Below, piece by piece: positions 1 through 8,646 of a DNA stretch of 64,000 bases (positions are counted from its first letter, which is position 1; every line of letters begins with the position of its first letter). A program made the position numbers and the translations under genes. Source of the DNA: Hymenobacter norwichensis DSM 15439 (GTDB taxonomy: Bacteria; Bacteroidota; Bacteroidia; Cytophagales; Hymenobacteraceae). The stretch covers positions 496,001 through 560,000 of the forward strand of contig NZ_ATVL01000007.1 in the NCBI RefSeq assembly GCF_000420705.1. Direction: 5' to 3'. Under the pieces are notes generated by a model, which searched no databases, was not told the DNA's origin, and saw nothing but the letters and a program-made list of their open reading frames with translations.

Positions 1-103
1 CTCATAATGGCGAAAACCTGACGAGCTCTTGTTGCTCGCTTAGGCCGGAGTCTCGCTCTGGTAGCCACTTAATTGCAATTCATCACTTTTCTCTCCCTAC
101 ATC

Positions 104-538
104 ATGTCGTATCACGAAGAAGACAACTCGGGTAAAATTCTCCTCGCTGCTTTGGCCGGTGCCGGTGCTGGTATCATTGCTGGTTTGCTGATGGCTCCTG
201 ATAAAGGCAAAGCTACCCGCGAGAAAATCGGCAGCGCTGCTACCAAATACACGGGCCAGTTCGGTGAGCAATTCGCTAAATACACCGAAGACTTGGACGC
301 CAAGTTCAAAGGTTATGTTGAGAAACTGGAAGACTTGGGTATCAGTGGTGCTGGTAGCAGCCTGAAGCTGAAAGGCAACTGGGACGACGCCAAAGGCAAG
401 CTGAAGCAGCAGTACGCTCAGCTCACCGACGAAGACCTAGAGTATGCCGAAGGCAAGAGCGACGAGCTAGTAGGCCGCTTGCAAAAGAAGCTTGGCAAAG
501 CCAAGAATGAAGTAGTGAAATTGCTGAACGACCTGTAG
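104..538 (+). CDS. YtxH-CsbD fusion stress protein
   Basis: 144 aa. Residues about 10-45 form a YtxH-type segment: a glycine/alanine-rich membrane helix (LLAALAGAGAGIIAGLLMAP) followed by a charged stretch starting DKGKATREKIG. The last 60 residues, from LKGNWDDAKGKLKQ to LVGRLQKKLGKAKNEV, match the layout of CsbD-family proteins (KGxWxxxKGKxKxxxxxLTDxDLxxxEGKxDELVGxxQxxxGxxxxE). Both families are general-stress or envelope-associated in other bacteria; the molecular role is unknown. The first ATG is used. A second YtxH protein without CsbD follows downstream. Domain calls are from motif recognition. Confidence 0.85.
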   Translation: MSYHEEDNSGKILLAALAGAGAGIIAGLLMAPDKGKATREKIGSAATKYTGQFGEQFAKYTEDLDAKFKGYVEKLEDLGISGAGSSLKLKGNWDDAKGKLKQQYAQLTDEDLEYAEGKSDELVGRLQKKLGKAKNEVVKLLNDL

Positions 539-557
539 GCCGAAGCAGTAACTAATA

Positions 558-595
558 GAAACGCCTCTGCTTTCTCACGAGAGCAGGGGCGTTTC
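558..595 (+). terminator. Rho-independent terminator after the YtxH-CsbD gene
   Basis: AAACGCC and GGCGTTT arms enclose an inner CTGCT/AGCAG stem. The hairpin ends in a short T-rich stretch, 20 nt past the stop codon. Confidence 0.75.
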
Positions 596-706
596 TGTTA
601 ACTAATATTCAGCAAAGACGTTATTGTAGAAAGTGGCTATGCTTGCGGGCATCATACCTGCGCTAGCCACGTAGTTCATGTACTCATCACCCAACTATTC
701 TGTTTT

Positions 707-1060
707 ATGGAAGATACGAAAGGCAAAGTGATACTCTCGCTGCTGGCCGGAGCCACTATTGGAGCCGTAGCTGGCCTGCTGCTGGCTCCCGAAACCGGCG
801 ACGAAACTCGGTCGGGCTTAAAAAAATCTGCCTCTAAGTTTGGCAAGGACTTAGATAAGCTGTTCAAAGAAGGACTATCCCGCTTCAATTCGCTAACCGA
901 CCAAAGCAAAGGCTCGGCCAAGCAACAGTCCGACCGTTCGGCGGCTGACGTGCTTCTGGGCGCGCTCCACTCACCTGAAAGCGGTTCCGATGCTGATTCC
1001 GACTACGATGGTATCGGTGGCGACGCTCGACATTCGGCGAGCTATGGTAAAGGAATCTAA
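707..1060 (+). CDS. YtxH domain-containing protein
   Basis: 117 aa. The N-terminus (MEDTKGKVILSLLAGATIGAVAGLLLAPETG) is a typical YtxH membrane segment with the APETG turn, followed by a basic, likely amphipathic region (KKSASKFGKDLDKLFKEGLS) and a low-complexity acidic, serine-rich tail. It parallels the gene at 104 but lacks the CsbD part. The two genes have the same orientation with a terminator between them, so they are probably transcribed separately. Role inferred: envelope or stress protein. Confidence 0.8.
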   Translation: MEDTKGKVILSLLAGATIGAVAGLLLAPETGDETRSGLKKSASKFGKDLDKLFKEGLSRFNSLTDQSKGSAKQQSDRSAADVLLGALHSPESGSDADSDYDGIGGDARHSASYGKGI

Positions 1061-1079
1061 AAAAAGTTTGTGCACATTG

Positions 1080-1087
1080 TAACTTCT
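1080..1087 (+). promoter_or_regulatory. Possible -7 element of small RNA copy A
   Basis: TAACTTCT lies directly before the first RNA-like copy and matches TAACCTCT at 1363-1370 before the second copy; the shared block continues as TTTTCA. It resembles the Bacteroidetes -7 word TAnnTTTG only loosely. A TTTG at 1067-1070 is too close to be a standard -33 box. Confidence 0.3.
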
Positions 1088-1316
1088 TTTCAGTGCTGCC
1101 GTTAAAGAATATATAACCGACTTAAAAGAAGATCGGAGAATTCAATGTCGTAAAATTGCCGGCTACCGAGCTTCTGCTGTTTGTGGTTTAAACAAACAGC
1201 AGTAAAATCTGGATGTGCCCATCGCAAGCTTCTGCATTCGAACCCGGTTGGAATGGTAAGTCTGTTGTACAAAAGAAAGCCTCCCGCATTCAATTAGCGG
1301 GAGGCTTTCTGATTTT
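1088..1316 (+). ncRNA. Structured small RNA candidate, copy A
   Basis: About 230 nt with no plausible reading frame. It shares ordered blocks with copy B (1371-1602): GCCGTTAAAGAA, ATAACCGRCTTRAAAGAAG, GTAAAATTGCCG, GAGCTTCT, GTAAAATC, CATCGYAAGCTTCT, and a near-identical terminator. An 11-bp perfect stem (1174-1184 with 1192-1202) closes a 7-nt loop, and an outer stem pairs 1119-1124 with 1257-1262. Positions equivalent to both stems co-vary in copy B. This supports a selected RNA structure. The family is not identified; a 6S-like regulator is one possibility, unproven. Confidence 0.65.
1274..1316 (+). terminator. Terminator of small RNA copy A
   Basis: AGAAAGCCTCCCGC pairs with GCGGGAGGCTTTCT across a 9-nt loop, followed by GATTTT. 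A 14-bp perfect stem. Confidence 0.85.
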
Positions 1317-1340
1317 AAGGGTAGTAGGTTCATAGGTTTT

Positions 1341-1370
1341 TTTGAAAAAAAGAATATGTGCATAACCTCT
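1341..1370 (+). promoter_or_regulatory. Possible promoter of small RNA copy B
   Basis: TTTG at 1341-1344 lies 18 nt before TAACCTCT at 1363-1370. This spacing suits a Bacteroidetes -33/-7 promoter, although the -7 word departs from TAnnTTTG. Confidence 0.4.
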
Positions 1371-1602
1371 TTTCAAATATTGCCGTTAAAGAAGACATAA
1401 CCGGCTTGAAAGAAGTTGGTAAGCACAATTGAAGTAAAATTGCCGACAGTAGAGCTTCTACTTGATTATGGTTAACTTAACCAAGTAGTAAAATCATACT
1501 TGTTCATCGTAAGCTTCTTCAAATAGTTCTGCCAGCAAAAGTTAGCCGCTTATAAAAAGAAAGCCTCCCGCACCTTTATTGTGCGGGAGGCTTTCTCTAT
1601 CT
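1371..1602 (+). ncRNA. Structured small RNA candidate, copy B
   Basis: Second, diverged copy of the element at 1088-1316, in the same orientation. The apical stem CTACTTG/CAAGTAG (1458-1464 with 1482-1488) replaces the G-C pair of copy A (1176:1200) with A-T (1460:1486). The outer stem CGGCT/AGCCG (1402-1406 with 1544-1548) replaces the A-T pair of copy A (1120:1161 equivalent, actually 1120:1261) with G-C (1404:1546). An added stem TTGAA-GAAG/CTTCTTCAA is visible near 1407-1415 and 1514-1522. The element ends in its own terminator. Confidence 0.65.
1558..1602. terminator. Bidirectional terminator (small RNA copy B and lysS)
   Basis: AGAAAGCCTCCCGCAC pairs with GTGCGGGAGGCTTTCT. On the minus strand it is followed by TTTTTAT and lies just past the lysS stop; on the plus strand it ends RNA copy B. 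Confidence 0.85.
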
Positions 1603-1615
1603 AGGGTCAGCTTAC

Positions 1616-3181
1616 TTATGCGACTGGCTCCTCTGGTTTCGGTGCGTTTTCCGATTTGGTGTTCTCTGGCTTCATCTGCGGGAAGAACAGCACATCCTGA
1701 ATGGAATTGGAGTTGGTCATAATCATGCTTAGGCGGTCGATACCAATGCCGAGGCCGGCGGTAGGGGGCATGCCGTACTCCAAAGCTCGCAGGAAATCCT
1801 CGTCGAGCACCATAGCCTCGGTGTCGCCGCGCTTGCCTAGCTCCAGTTGCTCCTCAAACCGAGCGCGCTGGTCAATAGGGTCGTTTAGCTCTGAGAAGGC
1901 GTTGCAGATTTCCTTGCCATTGCAAATAGCCTCGAACCGCTCTACTAGGCCTGGCTTGCTGCGGTGCTTTTTGGCCAGCGGCGACATTTCCACCGGGTAG
2001 TCGGTGATGAACGTCGGCTGGATCAGCTTGGGCTCCACATGCTCACCAAATATTTCGTCGATGATTTTGGCTTTGCCCATGCTTGGGTCGAGGCCTACTT
2101 TCAGCTCCTTAGCCGCCGCGCGCAGTTCGTCTTCCGACTTGCCATCAATATTGAAGCCCGTGAAGTGCTCAATAGATTCGGCCATGGTGAAGCGCTTCCA
2201 GGGGCGCTGGAAGTTGATGAGGTTTTCGCCTACCTGCACCTCGGTTTGGCCGTGCAGCGTCAGGGCTACGCGCTCCACCATTTCCTCCACTAGGTCCATC
2301 ATCCAGTAGTAGTCTTTGTAGGCTACGTACAGCTCCATCTGCGTGAACTCAGGGTTGTGGAACCGGCTCATACCCTCGTTACGGAAGTCCTTGCTGAACT
2401 CATACACCCCGTCGAAACCACCCACAATCAGGCGCTTCAGGTACAGCTCGTTGGCAATGCGCAAATACAGCGTCATGTCCAGCGTGTTGTGGTGCGTTTT
2501 GAAAGGGCGAGCAGCGGCACCACCGTACAAGGGCTGCAGAATTGGGGTTTCTACTTCTAAATAACCTTTATCATTCAGGTAGTTACGCATAGCCTGCACC
2601 AGCTGCGTCCGTTTGATAAACGCTTCGCGCACGTGCGGGTTCACCACCAAGTCCACGTACCGCTGGCGGTAGCGCTGCTCGGGGTCAGAGAAGGCATCAT
2701 AGGTTATTTTTTCACCGGTGGTTTCGTCGGTGCGCTCTTTCACTACGGGCAGGGGGCGCAGGCTTTTGCTGAGCACCGTGAGGCTGGTAACGTGGATGGA
2801 CGTTTCGCCCACCATCGTCTTAAATACGTGGCCTTTCACGCCCACAAAGTCACCGAGGTCCAGCAGTTTCTTGAACACTGTGTTGTACAGCTCCTTGTCC
2901 TCACCAGGGCAGATTTCGTCGCGGTTGATGTAGAGCTGAATCCGACCCGACGCATCCTGCAACTCCGCAAACGAGGCCTTGCCCTTCACCCGAATCGACA
3001 TCAGGCGGCCCGCTAGGCTCACATCCTGAAAGTTGTTCAGCTCGGGGTGGTAGTTATCGTGGATTTCCTGGGCGTAGAAATTTACGTCGAACAGTTCGGA
3101 AGGGTACGGCTCTATACCGAGCTTCTGGAGCTCCTCGAGCTTGCTACGACGAATAATTTCCTGTTCGCTAAGATGATGCAT
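1616..3181 (-). CDS. lysS: Lysyl-tRNA synthetase, class II
   Basis: 521 aa from the ATG at 3181 ([18 protein letters not shown]), the start expected for the family; a longer frame to 3208 adds nine unlikely residues. An N-terminal OB-fold anticodon-binding domain (about 55-165) precedes the catalytic core. Class II motif 2 is [20 protein letters not shown] and motif 3 is [15 protein letters not shown]. The enzyme charges tRNA-Lys with lysine in the cytoplasm. A short proline/lysine-rich tail (about 20 aa) follows motif 3. It stands alone, with a shared terminator downstream. Confidence 0.97.
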   Translation of the reverse strand: MHHLSEQEIIRRSKLEELQKLGIEPYPSELFDVNFYAQEIHDNYHPELNNFQDVSLAGRLMSIRVKGKASFAELQDASGRIQLYINRDEICPGEDKELYNTVFKKLLDLGDFVGVKGHVFKTMVGETSIHVTSLTVLSKSLRPLPVVKERTDETTGEKITYDAFSDPEQRYRQRYVDLVVNPHVREAFIKRTQLVQAMRNYLNDKGYLEVETPILQPLYGGAAARPFKTHHNTLDMTLYLRIANELYLKRLIVGGFDGVYEFSKDFRNEGMSRFHNPEFTQMELYVAYKDYYWMMDLVEEMVERVALTLHGQTEVQVGENLINFQRPWKRFTMAESIEHFTGFNIDGKSEDELRAAAKELKVGLDPSMGKAKIIDEIFGEHVEPKLIQPTFITDYPVEMSPLAKKHRSKPGLVERFEAICNGKEICNAFSELNDPIDQRARFEEQLELGKRGDTEAMVLDEDFLRALEYGMPPTAGLGIGIDRLSMIMTNSNSIQDVLFFPQMKPENTKSENAPKPEEPVA

Positions 3182-3299
3182 GGGGCAGGGCGTAAAAAGA
3201 AGACCCACGTAGGGCCGGAATGATCAGGTCGTAAAAATAGCGCGACCTGCGCGCCTAACCTAACACGTAGCTGAGTGTACTGGTTTTCGATAACGCAAA

Positions 3300-3326
3300 A
3301 AGCGCCACCCCAAGGGGATGGCGCTT
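3300..3326 (-). terminator. Terminator of the gene at 3367-4410
   Basis: AAGCGCCA and TGGCGCTT flank a CCCC/GGGG inner stem; TTTTTGCG follows on the minus strand. Confidence 0.8.
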
Positions 3327-3366
3327 ACGTGTATATGGAGTAAGATATGTTGAGCTAGGGAGGATA

Positions 3367-4410
3367 TTAGGCGGCAATACCCATCTGCGGAGCGGGAGTT
3401 TCGCCAGTGATGGTAGGCTGCACACGCGTACGCAGGCGCTCCTCTACAAAGCCGTGGCGCAGGTGCTTCGGCAACTCATCTACCAATTGCTGATAGCGCT
3501 CCAGCCCAATAGCCTTGGCCACGTAAGTTTCATGAAGGCCGTTGAGGTAGCTCACAATGTTGAGCAACGACTGGTGAAACAGCTTGAAGTCAATTTCGGC
3601 TTCAATGAACCGCTCTATCTCGCGGCTAGTCTGCGAAATGCGCAAACGTCCCAGCAAGTCGAAAATGGTGGTGTATCCCAGGCGCCACGTAATCTGCTGC
3701 CAGTGTGCGGCCGTCCACTTATCCAGCACCTTGCCAGTTTTTTGGCTGCGGATAGCCGTGTTAGGGTTGGCCTGAATCTGCTGACGAGTAGCGGTGGCTT
3801 TGAGCTTGCGCGTAGTGCGCAAGAACTGTCCAATCTGGGCCTGAGCATCAATCTCCTTGCTGGCGATGTTGAGCCCGGCCTTGTAGCCAGCCAGCGGCAG
3901 ACGGTGAATACTAAAATCGCCGTAGGCACCAGCAGCGTAGAACGATACTGGCCGTGGGTATGCATTGCGCACTACCAACCGACCGACCTCGCGCCGTACC
4001 AACGACGGGTTGTTACCACGTACACCAGCCGTATACAAGAAGGCTTGCAAGCCTGCCATGATGGTATGATACGCCTGTGGGAACGTCCAATGCAGCGCAT
4101 TGCGCAGGTAGTCCTCGTCGCCCAACTCGGCTGTGGAACGCAAGGCATACTCGGTGCTCCAGCAGGAATGCAGCAGCTTGGTTACGGCCGTTAGGTCAGT
4201 GTCGGTTAGCTCTGCTTGATGGGCCCGGAAGAAAGGAAGATGCTGTAAGCCGCCAGTAGCGTCATCAGCTTCTTGAATGTGGTAGTTAATGGCGAAGAAA
4301 TAGTTGAGGAAAACCTGCGCCGGAATAGACTTGCGCCAGGTCTCGTCAGCTAGCTTCTGCTGCTCGTCCGTCACGAGCGGGATGATAGGAGTTTCCATGT
4401 TCGTCGTCAT
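3367..4410 (-). CDS. Hypothetical protein, mostly helical
   Basis: 347 aa, not recognised. It has no signal peptide or membrane segment, so it is probably cytoplasmic. The sequence is rich in predicted helix, with many aromatic and arginine residues (WRKSIPAQVFLNYFFAINYHI; RISQTSREIERFIEAEIDFKLFHQSLLNIVSYLNGLHETYV). A second ATG at 4398 (METPIIPLV) is an equally good start. It stands alone between lysS and the protease gene, with its own terminator. The AT-rich stretch upstream (4411-4590) probably holds its promoter. Confidence 0.75.
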   Translation of the reverse strand: MTTNMETPIIPLVTDEQQKLADETWRKSIPAQVFLNYFFAINYHIQEADDATGGLQHLPFFRAHQAELTDTDLTAVTKLLHSCWSTEYALRSTAELGDEDYLRNALHWTFPQAYHTIMAGLQAFLYTAGVRGNNPSLVRREVGRLVVRNAYPRPVSFYAAGAYGDFSIHRLPLAGYKAGLNIASKEIDAQAQIGQFLRTTRKLKATATRQQIQANPNTAIRSQKTGKVLDKWTAAHWQQITWRLGYTTIFDLLGRLRISQTSREIERFIEAEIDFKLFHQSLLNIVSYLNGLHETYVAKAIGLERYQQLVDELPKHLRHGFVEERLRTRVQPTITGETPAPQMGIAA

Positions 4411-4594
4411 GCTAGTTTAACATGAAGGTAAAAGTATTAGTTCTTATTTGCTAAAAATATTGGGTAAATATAGTGTCAATTATAGCGCTGTAAATCAGAT
4501 GATTGTATCAAGTATTATAGGTTTTGTAGAAGAAAAATTTAGGGTCTGTTTACTAACGATAAGTAGGCGCCATGTTAGTTATATAATAAGCCGC

Positions 4595-4632
4595 AAAAAA
4601 GCCCCGTTAGCTACTGCTATCGGGGCTTTTTT
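4595..4632 (-). terminator. Terminator of the tail-specific protease gene
   Basis: AAAAAAGCCCCG pairs with CGGGGCTTTTTT over a 14-nt loop, 39 nt past the stop codon; the A/T tracts allow use in both directions. Confidence 0.85.
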
Positions 4633-4670
4633 CAGAACGGAGAGTTTACCTCTTGCTACTGGATTTAGGG

Positions 4671-6821
4671 TTACATCTGGTCCTTCACAACCGATACGGC
4701 CTCACGAAGCGTGATGTCCTTATTTAAGTTCTTAGTGAAGCGCGAAGCACGATTGATTTCTACTGTGTCGGTACCCAACACGCGCAAGTCAGATGAGAGC
4801 GGAGCAATAGCCAAGGGCTGAGCAGCTTTTTGTGCAGCTTCGTACTTATCCGATTCTACCTTATTGGTTTGCTGCTCGGCACGGAACGCCGTTAGTTTCA
4901 ACGATACTTTCGTTTCGTCCTTACGCTTGCGCATGCGCTGAGCCAATTCGTTTACGAGGCGGAAGCTTGGGCTGGCTGCTACGCGGACTTGGCTGGCCGT
5001 ACGCAATTTGTCGGTAGCCGGAGCCTGCGCCCAAGGGCGGTAACGAGCTGGCGTAATTTCGTCCCACTTCAGTGGGTAGTCCGACTCCTTCTCACCTTGG
5101 TCGAGGTAGCTGTACGCATCGGGCAGGATAATGTCAGGCACTACCCCTTTGAACTGTGTAGAGCCACCATTGATACGGTAGAACTTCTGCGTGGTCAGCT
5201 TCAGCGAGCCAAATGGTTTGATGCTGTTGAACTCAGCTGGTAGAGCATCATCCAAATCAAAGATGCGCTGTACAGTGCCTTTGCCATAAGTGCTAGCGGC
5301 ACCCATAATCACACCGCGCTTGTAGTCTTGAATAGCGGCAGCCAGAATTTCAGACGCCGAAGCACTGTATTTATTTACCAACACCACTAGTGGGCCGCTG
5401 TATTGTACGCGGGGGTCACGGTCGTTGAGAACAGTAGGGGCACCCTGCGGGCCTTTTACCTGCACTACTGGGCCGCTGTCGATAAATAGGCCTGCCATTT
5501 CCACAGCGTCCTGCAGCGAGCCGCCACCATTAAAGCGCAGATCAAGTACCACGCCCTGCACATTTTCCTGCTTCAGCTTCTCTAGTTCTTTCTTCACATC
5601 ATCAGCCGAGCTACGGCCGCCGTTGTCGTTGAAATCAGCATAGAAAGTTGGTAGCTTGATATATCCAATCTTCTTGCCAGCCTCGTTGATGGTAGCCGAC
5701 TGCGCGTACGTATCCTTGATGATTACCACATCACGGATGATAGATACGATTTTTGTGCTGTTGTCGGGCTTTTTAACCGTCAGGCGTACTTCTGAACCTT
5801 TCTTACCCTTAATCATCGACACGGCTTTATCAAGGCGCATGCCTTCCACCGATACGGGCTCATCGGCACCTTGTGCTACACGCAGAATAACATCGCCGGC
5901 TTTCAGCTCGCCTTGTCGGTACGAAGCACTGCCCGGAATGATATCGGTAATTTTGATTGAGCCATCTTTCTCTTGCAGCGAGGCCCCAATACCTTCGAAG
6001 CGGCCAGTCATGGCTACGTCGAAGCTTTCCTTATCGCGCGGAGCGAAGTACTCAGTGTGGGGATCATAGGTATTTGCAATAACGTTGGCGTACATGGCTA
6101 GCCGGTCATTAGCATCATTCTGCAGCAGGTCGTTGAACTGGTCTTCGAAATACTTCAGAACCCGTTTGCGGGCTTCAGCTTCCATTTCAGCGGGAGTACG
6201 AATAGGTTCAGAAGTGGTGGCGGAAGAAGGCGTAACAGAAGTAGCAGCCAATGGCTTGTCCTTCTTCTTAGCCTGAGTGTCCATCATTTCCGAAATCCGT
6301 ACCATTGTTTGGTACTTCAAAAACTTGCGCCACTCTTCGCGCTGAGCAGCCTTATCGGCGGCAAAACTGGCCTTATCGGGCTCGGTTTCGAAAGTTTCCT
6401 CAGTGGTAAAATCAAACGGTTTAGTCAGGATGTCGCGGTATAACGCTTGCACGTCTTTCACGCGCTGATCGATAACGGCATTTGTTTGGTCCATGAACTC
6501 ATGGGTACCACGCTTCACTTCATCGTCGACGTCGTTTTGGTACTTGGTGCGCAACTGAGCTACATCCGAAGCCAGCAAGAACTTTTTGTTGGAGTCAACC
6601 CGCTTCAAATACAAGTCGAACACTCGCTTAGAGAAAGTGTCGTCTATCTTTTCGGGTTGATAATGAGCCGTGGTTAGGCCCGAAAGCATGGCCTGAATAA
6701 GAACGGCGTCTTTCTGAGGCGGCCTGGCGTCGCCACGGCGGTAGAGCTTGTAGGAAGCCAGCACGAAAACTGCCAGCACCACCGCGGCATATAAGCCGAT
6801 TTTAATTCGGGGGAAAGACAT
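4671..6821 (-). CDS. prc: Carboxy-terminal processing (tail-specific) protease, S41A family
   Basis: 716 aa from the ATG at 6821 (MSFPRIKIGLYAAVVLAVFVLASYK), which gives an N-terminal membrane anchor; a longer frame to 6947 has no merit. Order: anchor (about 7-25), Prc-type N-terminal domain (35-250), PDZ domain (about 270-355, with GIGASLQEKDG and GELKAGDVILRV), S41 protease core with the dyad serine in YSASASEIL (about 486-490) and lysine in YGKGTVQ (about 514), then a C-terminal DUF3340-like region. The size fits the Prc/Tsp group rather than short CtpA forms. It should degrade or trim proteins at their C-termini in the periplasm. Confidence 0.93.
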   Translation of the reverse strand: MSFPRIKIGLYAAVVLAVFVLASYKLYRRGDARPPQKDAVLIQAMLSGLTTAHYQPEKIDDTFSKRVFDLYLKRVDSNKKFLLASDVAQLRTKYQNDVDDEVKRGTHEFMDQTNAVIDQRVKDVQALYRDILTKPFDFTTEETFETEPDKASFAADKAAQREEWRKFLKYQTMVRISEMMDTQAKKKDKPLAATSVTPSSATTSEPIRTPAEMEAEARKRVLKYFEDQFNDLLQNDANDRLAMYANVIANTYDPHTEYFAPRDKESFDVAMTGRFEGIGASLQEKDGSIKITDIIPGSASYRQGELKAGDVILRVAQGADEPVSVEGMRLDKAVSMIKGKKGSEVRLTVKKPDNSTKIVSIIRDVVIIKDTYAQSATINEAGKKIGYIKLPTFYADFNDNGGRSSADDVKKELEKLKQENVQGVVLDLRFNGGGSLQDAVEMAGLFIDSGPVVQVKGPQGAPTVLNDRDPRVQYSGPLVVLVNKYSASASEILAAAIQDYKRGVIMGAASTYGKGTVQRIFDLDDALPAEFNSIKPFGSLKLTTQKFYRINGGSTQFKGVVPDIILPDAYSYLDQGEKESDYPLKWDEITPARYRPWAQAPATDKLRTASQVRVAASPSFRLVNELAQRMRKRKDETKVSLKLTAFRAEQQTNKVESDKYEAAQKAAQPLAIAPLSSDLRVLGTDTVEINRASRFTKNLNKDITLREAVSVVKDQM

Positions 6822-7084
6822 GAAGAATCGAGTGAAATGAAGGAAAATCAATTGTAAGCAAATGCCGTCCTTTACTTTACGACATAGTTGCCACCCTAGT
6901 TCGAGATGAAAACGCCTAAGTCCAGGGAATAAGTGCCCAAAATACAAGGCTATTCCAGAAAACAGCGCGGTTTATACGACGCAACAGCTGTGTAGGCGGT
7001 TGCTTTAGAGGGTAGCTAAAAGCGCGCCAAAGAGTGGGATAATGGCATTTGGCAGAAGCAGTAATTTATATATTCTAGCTCTAC

Positions 7085-7121
7085 AAAAAAAGGCCTCTCC
7101 TACAATAGGAGAGGCCTTTTT
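7085..7121 (-). terminator. Terminator of the GS17M-like gene
   Basis: AAAAAGGCCTCTCCT and AGGAGAGGCCTTTTT flank a 5-nt loop. The hairpin ends 20 nt past the stop codon on the minus strand. Confidence 0.9.
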
Positions 7122-7140
7122 ACAAAATACTTACTGTCAA

Positions 7141-7995
7141 CTAGTAGCGACGTACTTTGTCACCGTTGTTGCGACGGAACTCGTCCTCGAAGTAGGTAGC
7201 ATCTTCGTCATTACGGGGTTTTACACCCATTACAATGCCACCGTTCTGGATGTCGGATTCGTATTCTTTAGCGTGCTCTTCAGGAATACCCGAGCCTACC
7301 AAGGCGCCTACTAGGCCACCCGTCAGGCCACCGGCACCAGCGCCAGCCAAGGCGGCAGCAATTGGGCCAGCAATAATCAGACCCAAGCCAGGCAGTGCTA
7401 CCGAAGTACCAATGGCAGCAATGGCGCCAATTACAGCACCAGCAGTGCCACCAATAGCTGAACCTACACCAGCGCCTTCCATGGCTTTATCGCCTAGGTC
7501 GGTGTCAGCCGTGTTGTCGCCGAAGTGGGTTTTGCGGGTGTCGTCCGACATCAGCAAGTTCACGTCGTCTTTGGTGTAGCCACGCGAGGACAATGACTGG
7601 TAAGCACGCTCTGCGCTGTCACGGTCACGGAACATACCGGTCATCATACCACCTTTGTTGGCAGAACCATAAGTGGTATCGTTGCCAGTTACGGTACGAG
7701 CTGCATCACCTGCAGCGTTTTGTACGGCATCAATACCAGCGCCTACCGTAGCGCCTACACCACCGGCTACAGCTGCACCTTTTTGAGTTGCGCTGTAGTC
7801 ATGGTGTGCTGCATCGTTATCGGCTGAGCTGAGGCTAGAATCACCCGTGCTGGAGTTGCCTAGGTTGCCGCCCGAAGTAGAGTTGCTGTTAGAGCTTGTG
7901 CCGCTACCGAAACCAGTGCCAGCGTTGCCGGTGCCGTAGTTGGAGCCTGAACCGGTACCAGTATTCATCGGGTTATTCGAATCGTTAGTGCTCAT
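7141..7995 (-). CDS. General stress protein 17M-like protein with glycine zipper
   Basis: 284 aa. The first ~60 residues are low complexity (Ser, Gly, Asn, Thr). A short alpha/beta segment (GGMMTGMFRDRDSAERAYQSLSSRGYTKDDVNLLMSDD, about 113-150) matches the GS17M-type domain of general stress proteins. A long Gly/Ala-rich hydrophobic stretch follows (about 170-235), with glycine-zipper spacing, probably membrane-inserting. The C-terminus (IPEEHAKEYESDIQNGGIVMGVKP) is typical of this family and ends in an acidic/basic tail. Function is unknown; association with stress is inferred from the family and the neighbouring YtxH proteins. Confidence 0.8.
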   Translation of the reverse strand: MSTNDSNNPMNTGTGSGSNYGTGNAGTGFGSGTSSNSNSTSGGNLGNSSTGDSSLSSADNDAAHHDYSATQKGAAVAGGVGATVGAGIDAVQNAAGDAARTVTGNDTTYGSANKGGMMTGMFRDRDSAERAYQSLSSRGYTKDDVNLLMSDDTRKTHFGDNTADTDLGDKAMEGAGVGSAIGGTAGAVIGAIAAIGTSVALPGLGLIIAGPIAAALAGAGAGGLTGGLVGALVGSGIPEEHAKEYESDIQNGGIVMGVKPRNDEDATYFEDEFRRNNGDKVRRY

Positions 7996-8162
7996 AATAC
8001 AGAGAGAGGTTAAATGAAAGGTGGGAAAGGAAAGAACCAGCCCGAAGAGTAGGGAGACCAGACTGGTTTGATAAGTACCTAAACGCGGCCCCTTTGTAGA
8101 GGTTACACATAAAATTAGGGCCTTTCAAAAACCTTGGCTTAATCAATCATCTGTAATTCTGC

Positions 8163-8531
8163 CTAACCAAAACGCTCGAAGTTTGCTTGGTCTTGCCAGA
8201 AAGCCCGGCATTCGCGGCGCAGATTTTTTAGGAAGTCCTCTTGCTGCTTGAGGGTGCGCCATTCGCCCATTCCTAGCCGTTCGCACAACTTATAGAAGTT
8301 GTCACCTTGGCCTTTAGATCCCTCTACTTTCACCAAACTGCTGATGATGGGTCGGCCGGCTTGGTATTCTTGTTCCGAAATTTCGGCTAATAGTTCGTTC
8401 AAGCGGGCCTTCTCGTGAGAGATGTCGAGGTTGAGGCCTAGTTCAGCTTCTTGCACTAAGTTCAGATAGCTGATAGTACCTACCTGATGGCGGGCAAAGC
8501 GAATTAAATGGCTGCGAATTCGGCCGTACAT
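8163..8531 (-). CDS. Hypothetical small soluble protein
   Basis: 122 aa from the ATG at 8531 (MYGRIRSHLIRFARHQVG); a longer frame to 8621 would run through the terminator of the upstream gene and is rejected. No signal peptide and no membrane segment. The sequence looks mostly helical (EKARLNELLAEISEQEYQAGR; TLKQQEDFLKNLRRECRAFWQDQ) with a basic N-terminus. I do not recognise a family. It follows the proline dehydrogenase gene on the same strand but is separated from it by a terminator, so it is probably its own unit. Confidence 0.7.
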   Translation of the reverse strand: MYGRIRSHLIRFARHQVGTISYLNLVQEAELGLNLDISHEKARLNELLAEISEQEYQAGRPIISSLVKVEGSKGQGDNFYKLCERLGMGEWRTLKQQEDFLKNLRRECRAFWQDQANFERFG

Positions 8532-8566
8532 GGGCAGTGAGAATGGGAGTTGGGTGTGAAAAGTAC

Positions 8567-8608
8567 AAAAAAAGCCCGTTGTCTCGGCAAAATACCGAAG
8601 CAACGGGC
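8567..8608 (-). terminator. Terminator of the proline dehydrogenase gene
   Basis: GCCCGTTG pairs with CAACGGGC, with an inner TCGG/CCGA stem; a run of seven Ts follows on the minus strand. Confidence 0.88.
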
Positions 8609-8646
8609 GGCGGTTACCCAAAACCGTGCCGATCAGTGAAACCCAC

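Noticed and set aside
1102..1363. Two short minus-strand frames over the small RNA copies
   Set aside because: They include the terminator stem and are not shared between copies, whereas the RNA structure is.
1088..1602. Calling the tandem RNAs 6S, tmRNA or RNase P RNA
   Set aside because: Length alone would allow 6S, but the central bubble is not clear; the tmRNA and RNase P conserved cores are absent.
4448..4714. An 88-codon plus-strand frame before the protease gene end
   Set aside because: It runs through a strong terminator and AT-rich promoter-like sequence.
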